Source of the DNA: an uncultured Muribaculaceae bacterium
Lineage (GTDB): Bacteria; Bacteroidota; Bacteroidia; Bacteroidales; Muribaculaceae
Length of the DNA: 13,632 bases
Assembly (NCBI GenBank): GCA_910577355.1
Contig: CAJTMY010000049.1
Coordinates: 1 to 13,632 of the forward strand
Reading direction: 5' to 3'
This document shows, in pieces, positions 1-6,669 of this stretch. The translations under genes were made by a program, and so were the position numbers. How positions within the stretch are numbered: position 1 is the stretch's first letter; the number at the start of each line of letters is the position of its first letter. Below the pieces are notes generated by a model that ran no database searches, had not been told where the DNA came from, and saw only the letters and a list, made by a program, of their open reading frames with translations.

Positions 1-53
1 TGACCCTCAACGGTTTTCAAGACCGCCGCAATCGACCACTCTGCCATCTCTCC
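1..53 (-). tRNA. tRNA-Ser (anticodon UGA), 5' part only
   Basis: The reverse complement of this stretch folds as the 5' half of a serine tRNA. The acceptor strand GGAGAGA starts at position 53. It is followed by a D-arm (GCA/UGC stem) and a five-pair anticodon stem around the loop CUUGAAA. The anticodon UGA, at plus positions 17-19, reads UCA codons. The sequence then enters what should be the long variable arm typical of class II tRNAs and is cut by the window edge, so the 3' half (T arm and acceptor strand) is not visible. Identity is firm from the anticodon and the serine-type body. It lies downstream of sdaA on the same strand, with its own promoter between. Confidence 0.93.
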
Positions 54-67
54 GTGGTTTTGCGGTG

Positions 68-99
68 CAAAGTTACACTTTTATTTTGGTTTGTGCAAG
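68..99 (-). promoter_or_regulatory. Bacteroidota-type promoter of tRNA-Ser
   Basis: On the minus strand a perfect -7 element TAACTTTG lies at 68-75. A weaker -33 element, CTTG where the consensus is TTTG, lies at 96-99, with 20 bases between. The -7 element sits 14 bases before the tRNA 5' end, which leaves a short precursor leader. This suggests the tRNA is transcribed on its own, although read-through from sdaA is also possible because I see no terminator after sdaA. Confidence 0.7.
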
Positions 100-116
100 T
101 GTTTTGCAGGGAGTTT

Positions 117-1313
117 TCATTTTATCACTGCAAGTCCGCCCTGCGCGGTCTCTTTGTACAGCGACGGGATGTCGTGGCCGGTCTGTTTCATCACCTCCAC
201 TATGCGGTCGAAATCCACCGAGTGACGTCCGTCGGAGAATGCCGCATACAGGTTGGCGTCGAGTGCACGGGCCGCGGCATATGCGTTGCGTTCGATACAA
301 GGGATCTGCACGAGGCCGCATACGGGGTCGCAGGTGAGGCCGAGGTGATGTTCGAGTCCCATTTCGGCCGAGTATTCGATCTGTGCCGGTGTGCCGCCAA
401 ACAGTTGTGATGCCGCCGCCGCCGCCATCGCGCATGCCACACCTACCTCGCCCTGGCAGCCTACTTCGGCGCCGGATACCGATGCGTTGTGCTTCACCAC
501 GTTGCCGAACAGACCGGCGGTGGCCAACGCGCGCAGGATGCGTTTCTCAGAGAAGCCTTTGGAGGTGTGCAGGTGATAGAGCACGGCGGGCACTATGCCG
601 CACGACCCGCATGTGGGGGCGGTGACTATCCGGCCGCCCGAGGCGTTTTCTTCGCTTACTGCAAGGGCATATGCATATACCAGTCCGCGCGATTTGAGCG
701 ACGAGTTGTAGCCGGCGGCGTGCACGTAGTAGCTCACGGCTTTGCGGCGCACGCCCAGTCCGCCGGGGAGCACGCCTTCTGCCTCTATGCCGCGTTCAAC
801 GGCCGCTTTCATCACGCTCCACACCTCGGCAAGATAGTTCCATATGTCGTCTCCCTCAGTCTCGCCTACATATTCCCAATAGGATTTGCCTGTTTTCTCG
901 CACCAGCGCTGTATGTCCTTTATCTTGTGCATCGAGTATATCGACTCGGCCGGCATGCGAGGTTCGCCGTCGAGCACGATATCGCCCCCGCCCACCGAGT
1001 AGTAGGTGCGGGCGATGGTCTCGTGTCCGGCGGAATCGAATGCGCGGAACGTCATGGCGTTGGTGTGGAAAGGCAGCACCGTCTCTGGCTTCCATATTAT
1101 CTCGGTGGGCATCAGTGGGCTGAGCACGTCGAGTATGGCCTTGTCGGTAAGGTGTCCCTTGCCGGTGGCGGCGAGCGATCCGAACAGTGTTACCTCGCAG
1201 CGGGATGCCCCTGAGGCTGCGTCGGCAAACAGCAGTGCGGCCTTGCGGGGGCCCATGGTGTGCGACGACGACGGGCCGTTGCCTATCTTGAACAGTTGGC
1301 GTATTGATTCCAT
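117..1313 (-). CDS. sdaA: L-serine ammonia-lyase (iron-sulfur-dependent serine dehydratase)
   Basis: Converts L-serine to pyruvate and ammonia in the cytoplasm with an oxygen-sensitive [4Fe-4S] cluster acting as Lewis acid. The 398-residue protein has the single-chain layout. An N-terminal beta/regulatory domain begins with the family motif G-P-S-S-S-H-T-M-G-P (residues 13-22), and a C-terminal alpha/catalytic domain follows. The likely cluster ligands, by analogy with E. coli SdaA, are Cys286 (in GCQGEVG), Cys328 (in TCDPVCG) and Cys339 (in PCIERNA). T-A-P-T-C-G-S-C-G near residue 236 is also conserved. It is somewhat shorter than the E. coli enzyme (about 454 residues), and the chain ends in Lys with no cysteine near the C terminus. 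The start is the only sensible Met, directly before the conserved N-terminal motif. It lies 39 bases downstream of the MFS transporter gene with no clear promoter between, so the two are probably co-transcribed. Confidence 0.95.
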   Translation of the reverse strand: MESIRQLFKIGNGPSSSHTMGPRKAALLFADAASGASRCEVTLFGSLAATGKGHLTDKAILDVLSPLMPTEIIWKPETVLPFHTNAMTFRAFDSAGHETIARTYYSVGGGDIVLDGEPRMPAESIYSMHKIKDIQRWCEKTGKSYWEYVGETEGDDIWNYLAEVWSVMKAAVERGIEAEGVLPGGLGVRRKAVSYYVHAAGYNSSLKSRGLVYAYALAVSEENASGGRIVTAPTCGSCGIVPAVLYHLHTSKGFSEKRILRALATAGLFGNVVKHNASVSGAEVGCQGEVGVACAMAAAAASQLFGGTPAQIEYSAEMGLEHHLGLTCDPVCGLVQIPCIERNAYAAARALDANLYAAFSDGRHSVDFDRIVEVMKQTGHDIPSLYKETAQGGLAVIK

Positions 1314-1352
1314 TGATTTATTTAAATAGGTGAGAAGGGGATATCAGTTGTA

Positions 1353-3215
1353 TCATATGTCTCCGTCGGTGGCCATCTGCGATTCGGCCATGGCTTCGAG
1401 GGGCTTGCCGGCAGCGCCGGTCTGCGAGCCGAAAGTCTCCTTGATATTCCATACAGCCAATGAGCCGATGAACATCAGCACGCCCGATACTACCAGCATC
1501 CATACAGTTGCCGGAGCGCCGTTGGCAGCCGGAGCGAAGCAGTGCAGGATAGCGCCGCCGCACAGAGCCGCTATTATCTGCGGTATGCATATCGTGCAGT
1601 TGAACAGCCCCAGGTATGTGCCTATATGGTCGCCGGCAAGAGCATTGGTAAGTATTGTGAACGGCATCGCGAGCATTGCAGCCCAGGCGCAGCCCATAAG
1701 GGCATAGCTCACACCGAGCATATACTTGTCGGTGATGAAGAATACCGAAGCGAAGCCCACGGCACCGATAAGGAGCGACAGCGAGTAGGCCGGTTTGCGC
1801 TTCTTGAACTGTGCGAGCACCACAGCCCACAGCACGGCGGCGATGGCCTGGATGGCCAGAAGTACGCCGTTCCAGTCGCCGGCATCCTGATACTGTTGCG
1901 AGGAGGCATTGAGCACCGTCGAATAGTTGACATCAACCTTCGAGCCTTCGGATATGGCCGGTATGGGAGTGGTCTGGTCAAGTACATACTCGCCGTCGGC
2001 CTGCAGCTTGGCTATATGAGCCAGGGTGAGAGAGGCGTCGGGCTGTACGAGCGATAGTTCGGATATTGTCGATGCGCCGTCTAGCACAGGCATCGGCGGC
2101 ATGCCGTCGATTATAAGAGTCTGCCCTTTCTGTGCGAGTAGTCCTTTGCCTTCGGGATTCACCGCGGCCTTCGGGATGCCGTAGCTGTACACCACCTGCC
2201 GGCCTGATACCACGGTGTCGCCGTCTACGACCACGGTTTGCGGTTCGTAATACTGTCCGTCGACCTCGATACCTCCTATTGCGAGGCGTCCGTCCTGTAT
2301 AACGGGTCGCTCGCCGTTGAACACATATTTATCGTTGTAGGCCTTACCGTCAATGGTGAGTCCTGTGACAATATCGGTCGAGGGGGCGCCGAATGCATGG
2401 CCTGCGATGGCGTCGGTCGAATATGTCCACATATACAGAAAAGCCGCCCAGCAGAAGAACTGCACTATACCTACCGTCCAGAATACCTTGGGAGCGCGAG
2501 CGAGCAGTTTCACCACATTCACCTTTTCTTTGGGCGCGTCGGCCGTCTTGCCCTGATACATGGCGTATTCATGGGGCGGCATTTCCTTAACCTTGGCAAA
2601 GGTGTATATCACACACAGCAGCAATACGGCGGCACCAATGTAGAACGCCCATGTCACCGTAGGGGGCACCTCGCCCGAAGGGGCTGTGTTGCTGAGAAAC
2701 AGCGCAAGCACTATCGGGGCTATATACCCCACTACGGAGCCTGCATTGCACAGAAACGACTGTATCGAATAGGCAAGACCCTTCTGCTTCTCGTTCACGA
2801 AGTCGCCCACAAGCATCTTGAACGGCTGCATGGCCATATTGATCGATGTATCGAGAAACATAAGCATCACCAGTCCGAATATTATGGCCTGCGACACTCC
2901 GAGCCCGAGTGAGCCGGAATTGGGAAGGAAGCACATCACCACGATTGCCACGAGCGCGCCTATAAGCAGATAGGGCAGGCGGCGCCCGAAGCGATTCCAC
3001 GTCTTGTCTGAGGCGGCGCCTACTATGGGCTGTACGACAAGGCCCATCAATGGCGGCAGAATCCAGAAATAACTGAGATCGTGCGGGTCGGCGCCGATGG
3101 TCGAGAATATGCGGCTCACCTGCGAGCTCTGCAAGGCGTAAGCTATCTGCACGCCGAAGAACCCGAACGACAGGTTCCATAATTTCCAAAAGCTTAGATC
3201 GGGTTTGCTTTTCAT
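1353..3215 (-). CDS. MFS transporter, SLC45/sugar-cation symporter type, with large periplasmic insert
   Basis: An inner-membrane transporter of 620 residues with 12 predicted membrane segments. It resembles the SLC45 / glycoside-pentoside-hexuronide group, so the cargo may be a di- or oligosaccharide, but the substrate cannot be read from sequence. The N terminus (L-S-F-W-K-L-W-N-L-S-F-G-F-F-G) and the TM2-TM3 loop (A-S-D-K-T-W-N-R-F-G-R-R-L-P-Y) are typical. Segments 1-7 lie within about residues 10-267 and segments 8-12 within about 448-592. Between TM7 and TM8, on the periplasmic side, is a hydrophilic insert of roughly 178 residues (270-447) with several I/V-D-G turns that look beta-rich. 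Ordinary relatives are about 450 residues, so the insert explains the extra length. It is the first gene of a probable transporter-sdaA transcript and is driven by the promoter at 3295-3325. Confidence 0.88.
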   Translation of the reverse strand: MKSKPDLSFWKLWNLSFGFFGVQIAYALQSSQVSRIFSTIGADPHDLSYFWILPPLMGLVVQPIVGAASDKTWNRFGRRLPYLLIGALVAIVVMCFLPNSGSLGLGVSQAIIFGLVMLMFLDTSINMAMQPFKMLVGDFVNEKQKGLAYSIQSFLCNAGSVVGYIAPIVLALFLSNTAPSGEVPPTVTWAFYIGAAVLLLCVIYTFAKVKEMPPHEYAMYQGKTADAPKEKVNVVKLLARAPKVFWTVGIVQFFCWAAFLYMWTYSTDAIAGHAFGAPSTDIVTGLTIDGKAYNDKYVFNGERPVIQDGRLAIGGIEVDGQYYEPQTVVVDGDTVVSGRQVVYSYGIPKAAVNPEGKGLLAQKGQTLIIDGMPPMPVLDGASTISELSLVQPDASLTLAHIAKLQADGEYVLDQTTPIPAISEGSKVDVNYSTVLNASSQQYQDAGDWNGVLLAIQAIAAVLWAVVLAQFKKRKPAYSLSLLIGAVGFASVFFITDKYMLGVSYALMGCAWAAMLAMPFTILTNALAGDHIGTYLGLFNCTICIPQIIAALCGGAILHCFAPAANGAPATVWMLVVSGVLMFIGSLAVWNIKETFGSQTGAAGKPLEAMAESQMATDGDI

Positions 3216-3254
3216 GGATTTAAGTAGTATGATAGTAAGTTAATTAAGTATGAG

Positions 3255-3285
3255 CCGTCTCTGCACGGCGAGGCCTCTGGAGGCA
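3255..3285 (-). promoter_or_regulatory. Two GC hairpins at the 5' end of the transporter mRNA leader
   Basis: The leader between the predicted transcription start (about 3290) and the start codon at 3215 is AT-rich except for two compact inverted repeats. Positions 3255-3270 form a five-pair stem, GCCGT with ACGGC around a six-base loop. Positions 3274-3285 form GCCT with AGGC around a four-base loop. On the minus-strand RNA they would be the first structures made. They could protect the 5' end or act as a small leader element. No run of T follows, so they do not look like a terminator. The function is inference. Confidence 0.4.
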
Positions 3286-3294
3286 TTATCATGC

Positions 3295-3325
3295 AAAAGT
3301 ACTCAGAATATCCCGATTGTCAAAA
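3295..3325 (-). promoter_or_regulatory. Promoter of MFS transporter-sdaA transcript
   Basis: On the minus strand the -7 element TACTTTTG (3295-3302) and the -33 element TTTG (3322-3325) both match the Bacteroidota consensus, with 19 bases between. The predicted start leaves a leader of about 70 bases before the transporter start codon. Confidence 0.75.
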
Positions 3326-3373
3326 TTTTTTATTGCCTTTTTGTCTGGTTTACAATATTTAGCAGATGCATCT

Positions 3374-3404
3374 TTTGCAGTCAAGGTAGAATTTTGTAAC
3401 TTTG
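3374..3404 (+). promoter_or_regulatory. Promoter of uvrA
   Basis: The -33 element TTTG (3374-3377) and the -7 element TAACTTTG (3397-3404) fit the Bacteroidota consensus exactly, with 19 bases between. Transcription should start close to 3410, leaving a leader of only about 15 bases. I see no LexA-like palindrome in the 202-base divergent region, but Bacteroidota SOS boxes are poorly defined. Confidence 0.8.
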
Positions 3405-3423
3405 TAAGTTAAAAGGATTGTTG

Positions 3424-6213
3424 ATGACTCAGAAGAATATCGTTATAAAGGGTGCCCGGGTCAATAACCTCAAGAATATCGACCTTGAGTTACCCCGTGG
3501 GAAATTTATTGTTGTCACCGGTCTCTCCGGCTCAGGCAAATCGTCGCTCGCCTTCGACACCCTCTATGCCGAGGGGCGTCGCCGCTATGTCGAGAGCCTG
3601 TCGGCCTATGCACGCCAGTTCCTCGGCAAGATGACCAAGCCCGAGTGCGACTTCATCCGCGGTCTGCCGCCTGCAGTGGCCATAGAGCAGAAAGTCAATA
3701 CCCGCAACCCTCGCTCCACGGTAGGCACATCCACCGAGATATACGATTACCTGCGGCTGCTTTTTGCCCGTGTGGGCAAGACCATATCGCCCGTATCCGG
3801 TGCCGAGGTGAAGAAGCACACCATCGAGGACGTAGTGGCAGCCGCACAGGCTCGCGGGGTAGGGACTCGTGTGGCCGTCGTGGCTCCTGTCGGAGTGCCC
3901 GAGGGACGCGACATGGCCACGCAGCTCGACATATTGCAGAAGGAAGGATTCTCGCGCGTGGTGGTCGACAACCGCTTTGTCGACATCGACGAGGCTCTGC
4001 ATGACGACGCCCTGCTGCGCCGTCGCACGGTCGACCTGCTTATCGACCGCCTTGCCGTATCCGACGGCCGCGACGAGACATCACGCCTTGCCGAGAGCGC
4101 CGAGACCGCATTCTTCGAGGGGTCGGACAAATGCGCGCTGCTCGTTTTCGGCGAGAACGGTGTGGAACGGCTCGATTTCTCCAAGCGGTTCGAAGCCGAC
4201 GGAATGACCTTTCCCGAGCCTACCGACCAGATGTTCAACTTCAACAACCCTTACGGCGCCTGCCCCACCTGCGAGGGATTCGGCATGGCTCTCGGCATCG
4301 ACGAGGGGCTTGTTGTCCCTGACCCTACACTTTCCGTCTACGACGATGCCATAGCCCCCTGGCGCGGCCCGGCCATGAGCGAGTGGAAACGCGACTTCAT
4401 AAATCATGCCGCCAAGATTGATTTCCCTATCCACAAGGCATACTACAAGCTTACCGACAAGCAGAAGGAACAGCTGTGGCGCGGATTTGGCAGTTGGGCA
4501 GGCCTCGACGGTTTTTTCGCATGGATGGAGTCGCAGCGCCACAAAGTGCAGTATCGCGTGATGTATGCGCGCTACCGTGCCAAGACGATATGCCCCGCAT
4601 GCCATGGCTCGCGCCTGCGTCCCGAGGCATTGAACGTGAAAGTGGCCGGCGCGACCATTGCCGAGCTCGTACGCATGCCGGTCAACCGCCTGCGCGAATG
4701 GTTCGACAGCCTAATATTCAGCGACAACGATGCCCGCATCGCGGCGCGTCTGCTCGTGGAGATCAAAAACCGCCTCGCCTACCTCGTCGAGGTGGGCCTC
4801 GGCTACCTCACCCTCGACCGCCTCAGCAACTCCCTGTCGGGCGGCGAAAGCCAGCGTATCAATCTCGCCACATCGCTCGGCTCGAGCCTCGTCGGCTCGC
4901 TATATATCCTCGACGAGCCATCCATAGGCCTGCATCCGCGCGACACCGACCGCCTCATAGGCGTGCTGCGCAAGCTGCAGCAGCTCGGCAACACCGTATT
5001 GGTCGTAGAGCACGACGAAGAGATAATGCGCGCCGCCGACATGCTTGTCGACGTCGGTCCGGATGCCGGACGTCTCGGCGGCGAGATAGTATTCAGCGGC
5101 CCCTTGGCCGATCTGCCCTCGGCTCCACGCTCCTACACCGCCAGGTATCTCACCGGCGCTATGAAGATACCCGTGCCCGCGCATCGCCGCAAGTGGCGCG
5201 ACTATGTGGAGATAACACACGCCACCGAGCACAATCTCAAGGACGTGACCGTGCGCTTCCCCCTCGGGGTGCTCACCGTCATTACGGGTGTAAGCGGCTC
5301 CGGAAAATCCACGCTTGTGGGCAATATCCTGTATAGGGCGCTTGGCCGCAAGCTTGGCGTCGAGCAGGCCGCACCCGGCCGTTTCTGCGAGCTGTGCGGC
5401 GACATTCAGCGCCTCGGCGACGTCGTCTTTGTCGATCAGAATCCCATCGGCAAGTCCTCGCGCTCCAATCCCGCCACCTATCTCAAGGCCTACGACGAGA
5501 TCCGCGACCTCTTCGCCCGGCAGCAATCGGCCCGGCAGATGGGATTCACTGCCGTCCACTTCTCGTTCAATACCGAGGGGGGGCGGTGCGAGGAATGCAA
5601 GGGCGAGGGCACCATCACCATTCCCATGCAGTTTCTCGCCGACGTCACAGTCACCTGCGAGGTGTGCGGCGGCAAGCGTTTCAAGAAAGAGATACTCGAG
5701 GTGAGATACCGCGACCGCAATATCAACGACGTGCTCGACATGACCGTCGATCAGGCCATCGACTTCTTTTCCGAAGGAGCCGACTCCGTGGAGCGGCGTA
5801 TAGTGGCTCGACTTCAACCCTTACATGATGTAGGCCTCGGGTACATCAAACTCGGCCAGTCGTCATCCACCCTGTCGGGCGGCGAGAACCAGCGAGTGAA
5901 GCTCGCATCATTTCTTGCCGACAACCGCGCCAAGCCCACCATGTTCATATTCGACGAGCCTACCACCGGTCTGCATTTCCACGACATCAACGTGCTGATG
6001 TCATCGTTCAACCGTCTGATAGAGAAAGGCCACACACTCGTCATCATCGAGCACAACCTCGATGTCATCAAATGCGCCGACCACGTCATCGACCTCGGCC
6101 CCGACGGCGGCGAGGCCGGCGGCCGAATAGTGGCCGAAGGCACTCCCGAACAGGTTGTCGCCTGCCCCGACAGCACCACCGGCCGCTACCTCAGGCCATA
6201 TCTGGCCAATTAG
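3424..6213 (+). CDS. uvrA: Excinuclease ABC subunit A (UvrA)
   Basis: DNA-damage recognition ATPase of nucleotide excision repair; as a dimer it loads UvrB at lesions. The 929 residues show both ABC modules. The first has Walker A GLSGSGKS at 33-40, signature LSGGESQR near 471 and Walker B ILDEPS near 495. The second has Walker A GVSGSGKS at 622-629, signature LSGGENQR near 817 and Walker B IFDEPT near 842. The C-terminal zinc module is intact (Cys722, Cys725, Cys745, Cys748). The first zinc module keeps only one CxxC pair (Cys280, Cys283); the pair expected about 20-25 residues earlier is absent. Cys390/Cys393 match the conserved C-P-A-C in the signature-domain insertion. I chose the ATG at 3424, with AAGG seven bases upstream, over the TTG codons at 3418 and 3421. 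The gene is monocistronic and converges on the DUF4293 gene with only six bases between the stop codons. Confidence 0.96.
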   Translation: MTQKNIVIKGARVNNLKNIDLELPRGKFIVVTGLSGSGKSSLAFDTLYAEGRRRYVESLSAYARQFLGKMTKPECDFIRGLPPAVAIEQKVNTRNPRSTVGTSTEIYDYLRLLFARVGKTISPVSGAEVKKHTIEDVVAAAQARGVGTRVAVVAPVGVPEGRDMATQLDILQKEGFSRVVVDNRFVDIDEALHDDALLRRRTVDLLIDRLAVSDGRDETSRLAESAETAFFEGSDKCALLVFGENGVERLDFSKRFEADGMTFPEPTDQMFNFNNPYGACPTCEGFGMALGIDEGLVVPDPTLSVYDDAIAPWRGPAMSEWKRDFINHAAKIDFPIHKAYYKLTDKQKEQLWRGFGSWAGLDGFFAWMESQRHKVQYRVMYARYRAKTICPACHGSRLRPEALNVKVAGATIAELVRMPVNRLREWFDSLIFSDNDARIAARLLVEIKNRLAYLVEVGLGYLTLDRLSNSLSGGESQRINLATSLGSSLVGSLYILDEPSIGLHPRDTDRLIGVLRKLQQLGNTVLVVEHDEEIMRAADMLVDVGPDAGRLGGEIVFSGPLADLPSAPRSYTARYLTGAMKIPVPAHRRKWRDYVEITHATEHNLKDVTVRFPLGVLTVITGVSGSGKSTLVGNILYRALGRKLGVEQAAPGRFCELCGDIQRLGDVVFVDQNPIGKSSRSNPATYLKAYDEIRDLFARQQSARQMGFTAVHFSFNTEGGRCEECKGEGTITIPMQFLADVTVTCEVCGGKRFKKEILEVRYRDRNINDVLDMTVDQAIDFFSEGADSVERRIVARLQPLHDVGLGYIKLGQSSSTLSGGENQRVKLASFLADNRAKPTMFIFDEPTTGLHFHDINVLMSSFNRLIEKGHTLVIIEHNLDVIKCADHVIDLGPDGGEAGGRIVAEGTPEQVVACPDSTTGRYLRPYLAN

Positions 6214-6219
6214 TCCGAT

Positions 6220-6639
6220 TCACCGCAGGCGGTCGACCGAGCGCAGCAGGTGATGGTCGTGGCGCATGCCGCGCAGGGCGAGCAGCGCGAATATCACCGC
6301 GAGCACAAGAAGCATCACACCGCCGAACAATATCGGCGTGGCACCCTCAAAGCCGGCATAGATATAGAAGAAGCTTGTCACGATAGATACGCAGATAAGT
6401 ACCATCGACAGGATGGTGAGCTTCATCTGCCGGCGCAGATCCTTGTACAGGAATATAGACAGCACCAGCAGGACGGCTATCAGGATGTTTACCACAAGCA
6501 GCACCGGCGCGTCCTTGGCATATATGGCCTGTGCCGCGGCATTCCCGGCCTGTATGCTGGCGAAGGGGGTGAAGCAGAATACCGCCATGAATATGGCGGC
6601 GATGAGAAGCATGAGGGTCTGGATTCGTTGTATTTGCAT
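6220..6639 (-). CDS. DUF4293 family membrane protein
   Basis: A 139-residue integral membrane protein with four predicted helices at about residues 7-27, 43-65, 72-97 and 102-123. The N terminus (I-Q-R-I-Q-T-L) and the C-terminal tail (L-L-R-S-V-D-R-L-R) match the Bacteroidota-specific DUF4293 family, whose function is unknown. The loop after helix 2 (F-L-Y-K-D-L-R-R-Q-M-K-L) is also typical, and its positive charge suggests a cytoplasmic side. The gene starts 30 bases after the stop of the TPR gene on the same strand, with no clear promoter between, so it is probably the distal gene of that transcript. Its end faces the end of uvrA. Confidence 0.85.
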   Translation of the reverse strand: MQIQRIQTLMLLIAAIFMAVFCFTPFASIQAGNAAAQAIYAKDAPVLLVVNILIAVLLVLSIFLYKDLRRQMKLTILSMVLICVSIVTSFFYIYAGFEGATPILFGGVMLLVLAVIFALLALRGMRHDHHLLRSVDRLR

Positions 6640-6669
6640 ATCTGTGAATGTTTTTACTTTGTTGAATGT

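Noticed and set aside
89..135. TTGCAG/CTGCAA stem after sdaA as a terminator
   Set aside because: Six pairs with a loop of about 18 bases and no T tract; probably chance.
489..1214. Plus-strand frame of 241 codons opposite sdaA
   Set aside because: It is antisense to a clearly conserved enzyme and has no recognisable protein features.
3418..3423. TTG start for uvrA
   Set aside because: ATG 3424 follows within two codons, has AAGG at good spacing and matches the usual UvrA N terminus.
6194..6207. GGCCA-TATC-TGGCC hairpin at the end of uvrA as a terminator
   Set aside because: It lies inside the last codons and has no following T run; five pairs alone are not convincing.
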